Assembly: GCF_039543645.1 (NCBI RefSeq)
Contig: NZ_BAABKD010000011.1
Location: forward strand, 186,001-250,000
Direction of reading: 5' to 3'
From: Paenalcaligenes hermetiae
GTDB taxonomy: Bacteria > Pseudomonadota > Gammaproteobacteria > Burkholderiales > Burkholderiaceae_B
DNA length: 64,000 bases
The notes below the pieces were generated by a model. It did no database searches. It was not told the origin of the DNA and was given only the letters and a program-made list of their open reading frames with translations. Made by a program: the position numbers and the translations under genes. Below, piece after piece: positions 16,117 through 24,478 of this stretch; the first letter of the stretch is position 1, and every line of letters begins with the position of its first letter.

Positions 16117-16721
16117 AACTCTATTACCTACAAGGCGCATGCTCTTTGGCAGTACACATCGTCTTAGAGTGGATTGGTAAACCCTACGCATCGCAAGCCG
16201 TTAGCCGCGAAGAGCTCAAACAAGCTACGTTCCTTGCGCTGAACCCATTGGGATCTGCTCCAGCGTTTACCGATGGTGATCTATGCCTAACCCAAAGCAG
16301 CGCGATCTTACAGTATTTGGCCGATAAATACCCTAAAAGCCAACTCCTAAGCCAAGATCTTGTCGAGCGCGCACAAACCTTAATGTGGCTTGGCTTAATT
16401 AACTCAGATATCCATCGTCATTATGGCTTACTGTTTGGGGCGCCCATGTATGCCCAGCACGAGTCATGTCAAAAAGAACTACAAAGCAATGCCGTGCGCC
16501 GTCTAAAGCAGTTTTATGCGGTAGTTAACCAGCAACTCGCTGACAAAGACTACTTGGTAGGGAAGCGTTCAATCGCGGATGCGTATTTGTACGTAACCCT
16601 ACGTTGGGCACAACGCGCAGACATTGATCTTTCTGACTTTGAGCATTTACCACGATTTTTTGCTTTATTGCATCAGGACGATGGCGTCCAAGCTGCACTA
16701 GCAGCCGAGGGGCTAAAATAA
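16113..16721 (+). CDS. Glutathione S-transferase, beta-class-like
   Basis: A 202-residue GST. The N-terminal domain starts MKLYYLQGACSLAVHIVLEW (Cys10 and Ser11 at the beta-class active site), continues with the GSAPAFTDGD cis-Pro turn and the glutathione-binding LTQSSAILQYLADKYP. The C-terminal helical domain has LVGKRSIADAYLYVTLRW. It overlaps the upstream S9 peptidase by ATGA and ends at a strong terminator. It may be involved in detoxification or thiol reduction; the reason for the coupling to a peptidase is not evident. Confidence 0.9.
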   Translation: MKLYYLQGACSLAVHIVLEWIGKPYASQAVSREELKQATFLALNPLGSAPAFTDGDLCLTQSSAILQYLADKYPKSQLLSQDLVERAQTLMWLGLINSDIHRHYGLLFGAPMYAQHESCQKELQSNAVRRLKQFYAVVNQQLADKDYLVGKRSIADAYLYVTLRWAQRADIDLSDFEHLPRFFALLHQDDGVQAALAAEGLK

Positions 16722-16749
16722 AAAAGCGGTCTTTATGACCGCTTTTTTT
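16721..16749. terminator. Bidirectional terminator after GST / livF
   Basis: An 11-base stem AAAAAGCGGTC / GACCGCTTTTT (16721-16731 with 16737-16747) with A-run and T-run sides lies between the convergent GST and liv operons. Confidence 0.92.
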
Positions 16750-16762
16750 CTAGATAACCAGC

Positions 16763-17464
16763 TTACCCACCCAAATAAGCTTTGCGCACCTCGTCATTGG
16801 CCAAAAGATTTTGCCCTGTGTCCTCCATAATGACCTTACCAGTCTCTAACACATAAGCTCTATCAGCAATTTGTAGGGCTTTATTCGCATTTTGCTCCAC
16901 CAAAAATACGGTAACCCCCTCGTCACGAATGGTCTGAATAATCTCAAAAATTTGCGCAATAATAAGTGGTGCTAAGCCTAAGGTTGGCTCATCTAATAAC
17001 AATAAACGTGGCTGAGTCATCAAAGCACGCCCAATCGCCAGCATTTGTTGCTCGCCCCCTGACATAGTACCAGCACGCTGTTGTGCCCGCTCCTTGAGCC
17101 GTGGAAAAAGCTCATAAACATGATCTTCTCCGGCTTCTATATCGGCTTTGGATAAGAAAAACCCGCCCATTTTTAAGTTCTCAGAGACGGTCAGATCAGG
17201 AAAAACACGACGTCCTTCGGGAGAAAGCGCAATGCCATTACGCATAATTAAATGCGTAGGCTGCTGTGTAATATCCTTTCCCTCAAAAACCACCGAACCA
17301 GAACTGGCACGAGGTGAGCCACACACCGTCATCAACAAGGTGGTTTTGCCCGCACCATTGGCTCCGATCAGCGTCACGATCTCACCTTGGTTTACCTGCA
17401 CATTTACCTGGTCTAGGGCTTGAATTGCACCATAATAAGTGCATACATTCGTGAGTGTTAACAC
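16763..17464 (-). CDS. livF: Branched-chain amino acid ABC transporter ATPase
   Basis: A 233-residue ABC ATPase on the cytoplasmic face of the Liv transporter. Walker A is GANGAGKTT (about 34-42), signature MSGGEQQML, Walker B LLLLDEPTLGLAP, and the H-loop position carries Gln (FLVEQN), as is normal in LivF. It starts with GTG at 17464 immediately after the livG stop TAA, with AGGAG 8 bases upstream; in this frame no better start exists. It is the last gene of livHMGF. Confidence 0.95.
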   Translation of the reverse strand: MLTLTNVCTYYGAIQALDQVNVQVNQGEIVTLIGANGAGKTTLLMTVCGSPRASSGSVVFEGKDITQQPTHLIMRNGIALSPEGRRVFPDLTVSENLKMGGFFLSKADIEAGEDHVYELFPRLKERAQQRAGTMSGGEQQMLAIGRALMTQPRLLLLDEPTLGLAPLIIAQIFEIIQTIRDEGVTVFLVEQNANKALQIADRAYVLETGKVIMEDTGQNLLANDEVRKAYLGG

Positions 17465-18229
17465 TTACTCTTCTCCTAGATAGGCTTTAATCACACGCGG
17501 ATCATTTTGAATAGCTGACGGTGTGCCCATAGCAATGGGCTTACCATACTCCATGACAAGAATCTCATCAGAAATCCCCATGACTAAGCTCATATCATGT
17601 TCAATTAATAACACGGCCACCCCCATATCACGCCGTAGCGTATCGATGAGGGCCTGCAGCTCTTTTTTTTCTTGTGGATTTAATCCCGCTGCCGGCTCAT
17701 CAAGTAACAATAAACGTGGCTGCGTAATCATACAGCGTGCGATCTCCAAACGGCGTTGATGCCCATAAGCCAAATTGCCTGCCTCTCGATTGGCATAAGC
17801 ACGCAAATCCATAAAATCCAACCATTTGGCTGCTGCTTCTTGTGCTTGTGCCTCTGAGCGCCGATATGCCGGTGTTTTCAGTAAACCACCCAACAAACTC
17901 GTATTAAGCTGCTGATGCTGAGCCACGAGTAGATTTTCTAAAACGGTCAGCTGCTTAAACAAGCGCACATTTTGAAACGTACGCACCACCCCTTTTTGAG
18001 CGACTTTGTGACTAGGCATCCCATGAATAGGTGCGTTTTCTAGCATAATCTGTCCAGCAGTGGGTTTATAAAAACCACTGATACAGTTAAAAACCGTGGT
18101 TTTACCCGCCCCGTTGGGCCCAATGATGGCAAACACCTGATGGGGTTGTACCTCAAAACTTACGGCATCTACCGCCAATAACCCGCCAAAGCGCATGGTC
18201 AGATCCTGAACCGATAAAATCGCACTCAT
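17465..18229 (-). CDS. livG: Branched-chain amino acid ABC transporter ATPase
   Basis: A 254-residue ABC ATPase, partner of LivF. Walker A GPNGAGKTT (about 36-44), a LivG-type signature YGHQRRLEIARC in place of LSGGQ, Walker B LLLLDEPAAGLNP, and switch His in LIEHDMSLVMGI. The BCA_ABC_TP_C tail (VIKAYLGEE) closes the protein. It overlaps livM by ATGA (start 18229, livM stop 18226-18228). Confidence 0.95.
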   Translation of the reverse strand: MSAILSVQDLTMRFGGLLAVDAVSFEVQPHQVFAIIGPNGAGKTTVFNCISGFYKPTAGQIMLENAPIHGMPSHKVAQKGVVRTFQNVRLFKQLTVLENLLVAQHQQLNTSLLGGLLKTPAYRRSEAQAQEAAAKWLDFMDLRAYANREAGNLAYGHQRRLEIARCMITQPRLLLLDEPAAGLNPQEKKELQALIDTLRRDMGVAVLLIEHDMSLVMGISDEILVMEYGKPIAMGTPSAIQNDPRVIKAYLGEE

Positions 18230-19452
18230 GCTTTTAACTCCACATGGGGTCGCTTAACAGGTAATAACCCCTGAGGACGCCACACCATCATGACCACCAT
18301 TACCAAACCAAAAATTAACATACGATACTCTGCAAACTGACGCGCTATCTCTGGGACTACCGTCAACAGTATGGCTGCTAAAATCACCCCTAGCTGCGAC
18401 CCCATCCCCCCTAGAACCACAATAGCCAAAATCAGCGCAGATTCGATAAATGTGAATGACTCAGGATTCACTAGCCCTTGTCGCGCCGCAAAAAAGGCGC
18501 CCCCAAATCCAGCAAACATTGCCCCAATAGTAAAAGCCGATAGTTTAATCCCCGTTGGATTTAACCCCAACGAACGGCAAGCAATCTCATCCTCGCGCAA
18601 GGCCTCCCAAGCACGACCGATTGGCATACGAATCAAGCGATTCGACACAAACAGCGTGATCAATGCCAAAATCAGCGCCAATAAATAAAGATAAATGATC
18701 ACATCCACATTATTAAACTTCCAGCCCATGAGCTCATGGAAAGTCATCTGCTCCTCGGGAGCACGACGAGCTAACACATAACCAAACACTGTTGGTTTAG
18801 GTATCCCTGAAATCCCATCAGGACCGCCAGTGATAGGGTATAAGTTAATTAATAATAAGCGGATAATTTCCCCAAAGCCTAAAGTCACGATGGCTAAATA
18901 ATCCCCACGCAGGCGCAAAACAGGAAAGCCCAGTAAATAGCCAAACAATGCTGCCATTGCCCCTGCTGCGGGCAATGAGGCCCAAAAACCCCATCCCGCC
19001 CAGTAATACAGAAGTGCATAGGTATATGCGCCCACAGCATAAAAACCAACAAAGCCTAAATCTAATAGCCCCGCAAAACCCACGACAATGTTAAGCCCGA
19101 GGCCAAGCATGACATAAATCAGTACGAGGGTAGCAATGTCAATTTCCGCTCGCCCTGAAAAAAATGGCCAGATTAAAGCGCCAATAATAATAAAAAACAG
19201 CGCTACTTGCCGCGTTTTATCATTAAGGCGTGGCAAACTAAAACTTTGTTGACGTTTAGCTAATAGGGATAAAAGGGAGGGCCGTATTAATTGGAATACA
19301 AACACCAAGCCCATACCCCAAAAAATCATTGGCCAATCGGGTTGCAAGGTGGTTTGCATGCCCACCCGTAAAATTTGAAAACCAAAAATCGGCGCAATGA
19401 TTACCCCAGCCAACAACGCCGCAAAAAAAGCATGTTGAATTCGCTTGGCCAT
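18226..19452 (-). CDS. livM: Branched-chain amino acid ABC transporter permease
   Basis: A 408-residue inner-membrane permease with roughly ten predicted membrane helices. The core region (about residues 95-395) matches LivM: GLGLNIVVGFAGLLDLGFVGFYAVGAYTYALL, DYLAIVTLGFGEIIR, and the EAA-like loop GRAWEALREDEIACRSLGLNP that contacts the ATPases. The N-terminal extension of about 90 residues with two helices is as in E. coli LivM. The start overlaps the livH stop by one base (TAATG). Confidence 0.94.
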   Translation of the reverse strand: MAKRIQHAFFAALLAGVIIAPIFGFQILRVGMQTTLQPDWPMIFWGMGLVFVFQLIRPSLLSLLAKRQQSFSLPRLNDKTRQVALFFIIIGALIWPFFSGRAEIDIATLVLIYVMLGLGLNIVVGFAGLLDLGFVGFYAVGAYTYALLYYWAGWGFWASLPAAGAMAALFGYLLGFPVLRLRGDYLAIVTLGFGEIIRLLLINLYPITGGPDGISGIPKPTVFGYVLARRAPEEQMTFHELMGWKFNNVDVIIYLYLLALILALITLFVSNRLIRMPIGRAWEALREDEIACRSLGLNPTGIKLSAFTIGAMFAGFGGAFFAARQGLVNPESFTFIESALILAIVVLGGMGSQLGVILAAILLTVVPEIARQFAEYRMLIFGLVMVVMMVWRPQGLLPVKRPHVELKA

Positions 19453-20378
19453 TACACCTTCTCCACTTCCGGTTTACCTAAAAGGCCCGTTGGTCTAAAC
19501 AAGAGAATCAACACCAGCAACGCAAATGCCACGATATCTTTGTATTGGGAAGAGATATACGCCGCTGCAAAGGTTTCAGCAAGCCCTAGTAACACCCCCC
19601 CAAGCATCGCGCCAGGAATACTGCCGATACCTCCTAGTACTGCTGCCGTAAACGCCTTGATGCCAGCAATAAATCCGATAAAAGGATTTAGCTTGCCAAT
19701 CGCTAATGCAATCAATACCCCGCCCACTGCCGCTAACATCGCGCCAATAATAAAGGTAAAGGAAATAATACGACTTGTATCTATACCCAGTAAATTTGCC
19801 ATTCCTAGATCTTGGGAACAGGCACGTGAGGCTCGACCTATACGTGAGTATTTAATAAATAAAGTCAAAGCCACCATCAACACCACAGTGGTCACAATAA
19901 TCAAAATACGCGCGTAGGGCGCATTAAATACAAAACTCTCGCCCAGTGAAAGCTGCAGTGAACCTGACACCAAGTTAGGCACGGCCATATCACGCGCCCC
20001 CTGACCCAAAGCCACCCAGTTTTGCAAGAAAATCGACATCCCAATGGCAGAGATTAACGGCACCAAACGAGGACTACCACGCAAAGGGGCATAAGCCACT
20101 TTTTCTACCGCAAAACCATAAGCTGCCGTCACTGCCGCCGCCACCAGCAGCATAATCAGCACAATCAGCAAAACGGGTAAACCCGAGTTCATGCCAATCG
20201 CAGAAAGGGTAACCAAACCCGTATAGGCGCCAATCATATAAATTTCACCATGGGCAAAGTTAATCATGCCGATGATGCCATAAACCATGGTGTAACCAAT
20301 AGCAATCAGCGCATAAATGGCGCCTAATGACAGCCCATTAAAGAGCTGTTGCACAAGCTGAGGAAGTAAATCCGACAT
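19452..20378 (-). CDS. livH: Branched-chain amino acid ABC transporter permease
   Basis: A 308-residue permease with about eight membrane helices. Characteristic sequences are LFNGLSLGAIYALIAIGYTMVYGIIGMINFAHGE at the N-terminus and the EAA loop GRASRACSQDLGMANLLGI. The ATG at 20378 is preferred to the 14-residue-longer ORF start because LivH proteins start close to SDLLPQLVQQL. GGGA lies 8 bases upstream. It is the first gene of livHMGF; there is no livK in the operon. Upstream are two inverted repeats (20443-20475, 20496-20520) that probably control it. Confidence 0.94.
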   Translation of the reverse strand: MSDLLPQLVQQLFNGLSLGAIYALIAIGYTMVYGIIGMINFAHGEIYMIGAYTGLVTLSAIGMNSGLPVLLIVLIMLLVAAAVTAAYGFAVEKVAYAPLRGSPRLVPLISAIGMSIFLQNWVALGQGARDMAVPNLVSGSLQLSLGESFVFNAPYARILIIVTTVVLMVALTLFIKYSRIGRASRACSQDLGMANLLGIDTSRIISFTFIIGAMLAAVGGVLIALAIGKLNPFIGFIAGIKAFTAAVLGGIGSIPGAMLGGVLLGLAETFAAAYISSQYKDIVAFALLVLILLFRPTGLLGKPEVEKV

Positions 20379-20442
20379 ATGAGCGGTCCCAAAAAGCGGA
20401 TGATGGCAGCAACAAAGCAACGCCAGAACAACATAAATAAAG

Positions 20443-20475
20443 GGCTGTTGTCTCTTGTACTAAGAGGCAACAGCC
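20443..20475 (-). promoter_or_regulatory. Stem-loop in the livH leader
   Basis: GGCTGTTG (20443-20450) pairs with CAACAGCC (20468-20475) and the pairing continues inwards (CTCTT/AAGAG) to give about 14 pairs with a 3-base loop. On the minus strand it is followed by CTTTATTTATG. It lies 65 bases before the livH ATG, so it could be an attenuator-like or mRNA-stabilising leader structure. Confidence 0.5.
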
Positions 20476-20495
20476 AATAAGACATAGGGTATTTT

Positions 20496-20520
20496 GTGAC
20501 AAGTCACGCCAACTTGTCAC
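20496..20520. promoter_or_regulatory. Candidate operator upstream of livHMGF
   Basis: A perfect 9-base inverted repeat, GTGACAAGT and ACTTGTCAC, with a 7-base spacer. Reading leftward, a TTGTCA inside the right-hand half followed 17 bases later by TATTGG could be a weak promoter overlapping the dyad. The regulator is unknown. Confidence 0.45.
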
Positions 20521-20565
20521 TACGTAATAGCCCTAGCGCTCCCCATATCTATTGATCTATACCAG

Positions 20566-21114
20566 TTATTGATTACTGGGGTTAGCTAAGTTCCACATTA
20601 ATGCGCGGAATGGAGCCAACATAAAAGTGTTTAAACACAACTTAACCGCCAAGTCACCTAAGAGCAGTGTTTGCCATGGCATACTCGTACCAGCAAACGC
20701 CACACTAAAGAAGACAAAGGTATCCAGCGTGGCGCCTGCCACCCCCCCCACAAATGGTGCTTGCCACCAAGTGCGGTGACGTAAGCGGTCAAACACATAA
20801 ATATCACAAAGCTGTGCTACTAAAAAAGCGCTGCCCGATGCCAGAGCAATGCGTGGTGTGGCCACAAAAGCAGAAATCACTAACGCAGCCACAAAACCAA
20901 AATAAGCCACGCGCCGCGCCGCCTGTGGCCCAAAACGACGATTTAGCACATCAGCGACGAGAAAAGCGATGGGGTAACTCACTGCCCCCCATGTCAACCA
21001 GTTATTAATGGGGTACTGCACCATCACATTCGATGCCACGACAATGAGAATCATGAGCAATACTGCAATGGCTTGTTGACGGGGAGTCATGGGTTCAAAA
21101 CGAAGGGTTGCCAT
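20566..21114 (-). CDS. VUT/YhhQ-family queuosine-precursor-type transporter
   Basis: A 182-residue inner-membrane protein with about six predicted helices and the VUT_1 family pattern: VASNVMVQYPINNWLTWGAVSYPIAFLVADVLNRRFG, FLVAQLCDIYVFDRLR and GATLDTFVFFSVAF, which include the conserved charged and Asn/Asp residues of the family. E. coli YhhQ imports the queuosine precursors preQ0 and preQ1. No preQ1 riboswitch can be recognised. It follows proC by 8 bases on the same strand. Substrate is by family only. Confidence 0.85.
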   Translation of the reverse strand: MATLRFEPMTPRQQAIAVLLMILIVVASNVMVQYPINNWLTWGAVSYPIAFLVADVLNRRFGPQAARRVAYFGFVAALVISAFVATPRIALASGSAFLVAQLCDIYVFDRLRHRTWWQAPFVGGVAGATLDTFVFFSVAFAGTSMPWQTLLLGDLAVKLCLNTFMLAPFRALMWNLANPSNQ

Positions 21115-21122
21115 GGGAATCC

Positions 21123-21962
21123 TTATGAGTAATGTTGCGCGAGTTCTGCGGCACGCTGTTTGGCTGCATCCATCGCTTGTTGCACAATAGTTGAAAAATT
21201 CTGATCTTTAAATACAGCTAAAGCCGCTGCTGTAGTCCCGCCCTCGGAGGTCACATTTTCTCGAAGTTGCGCTAGCGGCAAGGGCGATAAAGCCGCTAAT
21301 TCGGTGGCGCCTTTTACCGTAGCAAAAGCCAGCTTTTTAGCTTGATCCAAAGATAAACCTTGGGCTTGCCCCGCTTGAATCAACGACTCCAAAAACAAAA
21401 ACACATAAGCCGGACCGCTACCCGATAAAGCCGTGACCGCATCAATGGCTTCATCATTCTCTACCCATACATACTCGCCCACCGTTTTAAATAAATATTC
21501 CGCCACTGCTTTATCGTCCTCGTCAACGGCATCCAATGCCAGCAGCCCGGTCATACCGCAACCGATTAACGCAGGCGTATTAGGCATGCAACGAATAACA
21601 CGCTGATGAGGCTGGTCCTCAAAACCCAAACGCTCTGCAATGGCCGTTGCCGTAATCCCAGCGGCCACGCTAATGATTAATGTGTCTGGCTGAATAAAGG
21701 GCTGACATTGTTGCAGGACTTTTTTCATGTGCTGCGGCTTGACGGCCAACACCCAAACCCGGTATTGCGCTAGTTGTGCTTGCGGCATCTCTGCTGTATG
21801 CGTGCCCTGCTGCTGCCAATTTTCTCGAACCTGCTCATTTGGGTCGATGACCAAAATATCTTCGGCAGCACAACGCTTACCGATCAGCCCTGCTGACAAA
21901 GCCGACGCCATGTTGCCGCCACCAATAAACGCCAACGTTATAGTATGTTTTTGATTTATCAT
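21123..21962 (-). CDS. proC: Pyrroline-5-carboxylate reductase
   Basis: A 279-residue cytosolic enzyme of the last step of proline synthesis (P5C to proline with NAD(P)H). The Rossmann motif is AFIGGGNMASALSAGL (about 11-26); the signature SGSGPAYVFLFLESL and the ProC-specific TSEGGTTAAALAVF region are present. It starts an apparent two-gene unit with the yhhQ-like gene. No strong ribosome binding site precedes the ATG (an AT-run instead), the only weak point of the start call. Confidence 0.95.
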   Translation of the reverse strand: MINQKHTITLAFIGGGNMASALSAGLIGKRCAAEDILVIDPNEQVRENWQQQGTHTAEMPQAQLAQYRVWVLAVKPQHMKKVLQQCQPFIQPDTLIISVAAGITATAIAERLGFEDQPHQRVIRCMPNTPALIGCGMTGLLALDAVDEDDKAVAEYLFKTVGEYVWVENDEAIDAVTALSGSGPAYVFLFLESLIQAGQAQGLSLDQAKKLAFATVKGATELAALSPLPLAQLRENVTSEGGTTAAALAVFKDQNFSTIVQQAMDAAKQRAAELAQHYS

Positions 21963-22103
21963 AAAAAAAATTCAGTCCTACGCGGTAAACTCAACAATAA
22001 TGCAAGTGTATTTGATTTAATAAGATTGACCAAACCACTATTTACTGGGTACAGTCACGCCAATGTAATAAACAAGTCATATGCTTAAATGCATTTCTGA
22101 TAT

Positions 22104-22119
22104 AACAAGCTGGCTTGTT
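22104..22119 (+). promoter_or_regulatory. Inverted repeat in the ugpB promoter region
   Basis: AACAAG-ctgg-CTTGTT, a perfect 6-base dyad, lies 30 bases before the ugpB ATG. I do not see a clear pho box (two direct CTGTCAT-like heptamers) nearby. It may be an operator or a small leader hairpin; evidence is only the symmetry. Confidence 0.3.
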
Positions 22120-22148
22120 CATTCCGTACACACAACAGGAGAACGCAT

Positions 22149-23456
22149 ATGCGTAAATCAACCTTTACCCTATCTGTAGCGGCCCTTATCGCCATGATGG
22201 GCACAGCCCATGCCGCAACAGACATTCAGTTTTGGCACTCCATGGAAGGCGCACTTGGGGACCGAGTCAACGAACTGGTTGAAGCCTTTAATAAAAGCCA
22301 ATCCGACTACGAGGTCAAGCCCAGCTACAAAGGTAACTATGGCGAATCCATGAACGCTGGTATTGCCGCTTTCCGTGCAGGTAACGCCCCCGATATTCTA
22401 CAGGTTTTCGAGGTAGGCACCGCCACCATGATGCACGCCAAAGGGGCGATTCAACCTGTACAAGAGATGTCAGAAAAGGTTGGTAACCCCATTGACCCCA
22501 ACGATTTCTTAGGGGCAGTGGCTGGCTATTATTCCTCGAGCGACGGCAAGCTTGTTTCCATGCCGTTTAATAGCTCCACGGCCGTACTATATTACAACAA
22601 AGACGCTTTCAAAAAAGCTGGCTTGGATCCAGAAAACCCACCTAAAACTTGGGAAGAGGTCGCTGAAGCCGGCAAAAAAATCCGTGAAGCCGGCTACGAA
22701 TGTGGCTACACCACCTCTTGGCCTTCTTGGATTTTACTCGAGAACTTCGCTGCTTGGCATAATGTTCCTTTTGCCAGTGAAAATAATGGCTTTGGTGGCC
22801 TAAATGCTCGCTTAGAGATTGATCAGCCTTTATTTGTTAAACACCTAAGCTTTTTAGCCGACATGGCTAAAGAGGGCTCATTTACCTACGGCGGGCGTGG
22901 CGACACCTCCAACGCACTATTTACTGCTGGGAAATGTGGCATGTTTACTGGCTCCAGTGGTAACCGCGCTAACATTATCAAAACAGGAAAATTTGAGTTT
23001 GGTACCGCTTCATTGCCTTACTATGCTGACGTAAAAGATGCTCCACAAAACTCCGTCATTGGTGGCGCATCTCTATGGGTGTTTGCCAACAAGTCAGATG
23101 AGGTTTACAAAGGGGTAACCGAATTCTTTAAATTTATCTCTAGTCCTGAACAAGCCGCCGCTTGGCACCAAAACACGGGTTATGTGCCTGTAACCACTGC
23201 CGGCTACGAGCTCACCAAAGACTCTGGCTTTTATGAGAAAAACGTAGGTGCTGACGTGGCAGTTAAGCAGCTTGATGCTCAAACCACCGAACACTCACGC
23301 GGTATCCGTTTAGGCTATTTACCTCAAATTCGTGACATTGAAGACGGTGAAATGGAAAAAATCTTCGCCGGTCAAATCAGTCCCGAAGAGGGGTTAAAAA
23401 ATATGGTTAAACGCGGTAATGAGTTATTAGAACGCTTTGAGAAAAGTGTAAAATAA
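22149..23456 (+). CDS. ugpB: sn-Glycerol-3-phosphate ABC transporter, periplasmic binding protein
   Basis: A 435-residue exported protein: signal peptide 1-22 (ending AHA|ATDIQFWHS). The UgpB-type features are IQFWHSMEGALGDRVNELV at the mature N-terminus, FRAGNAPDILQVFEVGTATMM, SMPFNSSTAVLYYNKDAFKKAG, and the GGASLWVFANKS hinge. Aromatic residues that sandwich the ligand in E. coli UgpB are retained in broad terms (SWPSW, YAD). CAGGAG lies 6 bases upstream of the ATG. It is the first gene of ugpBAEC, importing glycerol 3-phosphate and its diesters. Confidence 0.95.
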   Translation: MRKSTFTLSVAALIAMMGTAHAATDIQFWHSMEGALGDRVNELVEAFNKSQSDYEVKPSYKGNYGESMNAGIAAFRAGNAPDILQVFEVGTATMMHAKGAIQPVQEMSEKVGNPIDPNDFLGAVAGYYSSSDGKLVSMPFNSSTAVLYYNKDAFKKAGLDPENPPKTWEEVAEAGKKIREAGYECGYTTSWPSWILLENFAAWHNVPFASENNGFGGLNARLEIDQPLFVKHLSFLADMAKEGSFTYGGRGDTSNALFTAGKCGMFTGSSGNRANIIKTGKFEFGTASLPYYADVKDAPQNSVIGGASLWVFANKSDEVYKGVTEFFKFISSPEQAAAWHQNTGYVPVTTAGYELTKDSGFYEKNVGADVAVKQLDAQTTEHSRGIRLGYLPQIRDIEDGEMEKIFAGQISPEEGLKNMVKRGNELLERFEKSVK

Positions 23457-23487
23457 CAGCTTAATGCTGTCGTTTAGACTACAATTC

Positions 23488-23533
23488 ATACCGGAATGGG
23501 GGTGATCCCCCCATTCCGGTATTTGCTTTTTTC
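23488..23533 (+). terminator. Strong intercistronic hairpin between ugpB and ugpA
   Basis: ATACCGGAATGGGGG (23488-23502) pairs with CCCCCATTCCGGTAT (23508-23522), a perfect 15-base stem, followed by TTGCTTTTTTCTC. Such a structure after a binding-protein gene usually gives partial termination and 3' protection, so that the binding protein is made in excess over the membrane parts. Confidence 0.85.
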
Positions 23534-23588
23534 TCTTTTACCACTCAAAGACGCTTTGTTGCGGTCTTTATTTTCTTGTCAATTTCCT

Positions 23589-24470
23589 ATGGAAAAGCGT
23601 GTCGTTTTTAACCATAAAACGCTGCCCTATTTACTGCTTGCGCCTCAACTGGCGATTACAGTCATTTTTTTCTTTTTACCTGCGGGTCAAGCATTGTGGC
23701 AGTCGTTTCATCTGGAAGACCCTTTTGGGCTGAGCTCCAGTTTCGTGGGTTTAGATAATTTCAGAGAGCTGTTTTCACAACAAGCCTATCTGAACTCATT
23801 TAAAATCACGGCCAAGTTCTCTCTATTAGTCGCTGTTGCTGGGCTGGCGATCTCCCTATTACTAGCGGTACTCGCTAACCGCGTGATTCGCGCCGCGGCT
23901 TTTTATAAAACCATGCTCATCTGGCCTTATGCAGTAGCAACGGCTGTTGCAGGGGTTTTATGGCTCTTTATGTTCTCACCATCGGTAGGGATTATTGCCG
24001 TATTTTTATTTGAGCTCGGTATTGCCTGGAACCCTCGCCTAGATGCTGATGATGCCATGCTCTTGGTGGTGATGGCCTCTGTCTGGAAACAAATCTCTTA
24101 TAATTTTTTGTTTTTCCTTGCTGGCTTACAGGCCATTCCTCGCTCACTGATTGAAGCGGCGGCCATTGACGGTGCCGGCCCAATGCGTCGTTTTTGGTCC
24201 ATTGTTTTTCCCTTATTATCACCGACCACATTTTTCCTATTGGTGGTTAACGTCATTTACGCCTTCTTTGATACCTTCGCTATCATTGATGTCATGACAC
24301 AAGGTGGTCCGGGCGAAAGCACATCAATTTTGGTATACCGCGTTTATAACGTTGGGTTCCGTGGGTTGGATTTAGGGGCTTCTGCTGCTCAATCCGTGAT
24401 TTTGATGCTCATTGTGATAGCGCTAACTGTGATCCAGTTCCGCTACATTGACCGTCGTGTGAATTACTAG
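23589..24470 (+). CDS. ugpA: sn-Glycerol-3-phosphate ABC transporter permease
   Basis: A 293-residue inner-membrane permease (six predicted helices). It starts MEKRVVFNHKTLPYLLLAP, aligning with the usual UgpA N-terminus; the longer ORF starts inside the hairpin and is rejected. The MalF-type EAA loop is EAAAIDGAGPMRRFWSIVFPLL (about 205-226). The ribosome binding site is poor. Partner of UgpE. Confidence 0.93.
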   Translation: MEKRVVFNHKTLPYLLLAPQLAITVIFFFLPAGQALWQSFHLEDPFGLSSSFVGLDNFRELFSQQAYLNSFKITAKFSLLVAVAGLAISLLLAVLANRVIRAAAFYKTMLIWPYAVATAVAGVLWLFMFSPSVGIIAVFLFELGIAWNPRLDADDAMLLVVMASVWKQISYNFLFFLAGLQAIPRSLIEAAAIDGAGPMRRFWSIVFPLLSPTTFFLLVVNVIYAFFDTFAIIDVMTQGGPGESTSILVYRVYNVGFRGLDLGASAAQSVILMLIVIALTVIQFRYIDRRVNY

Positions 24471-24478
24471 GTCCAGTT

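Noticed and set aside
22020..22148. Pho box upstream of ugpB
   Set aside because: Known ugp operons are PhoB-controlled, but I found no convincing pair of CTGTCAT-like heptamers; not reported as a feature.
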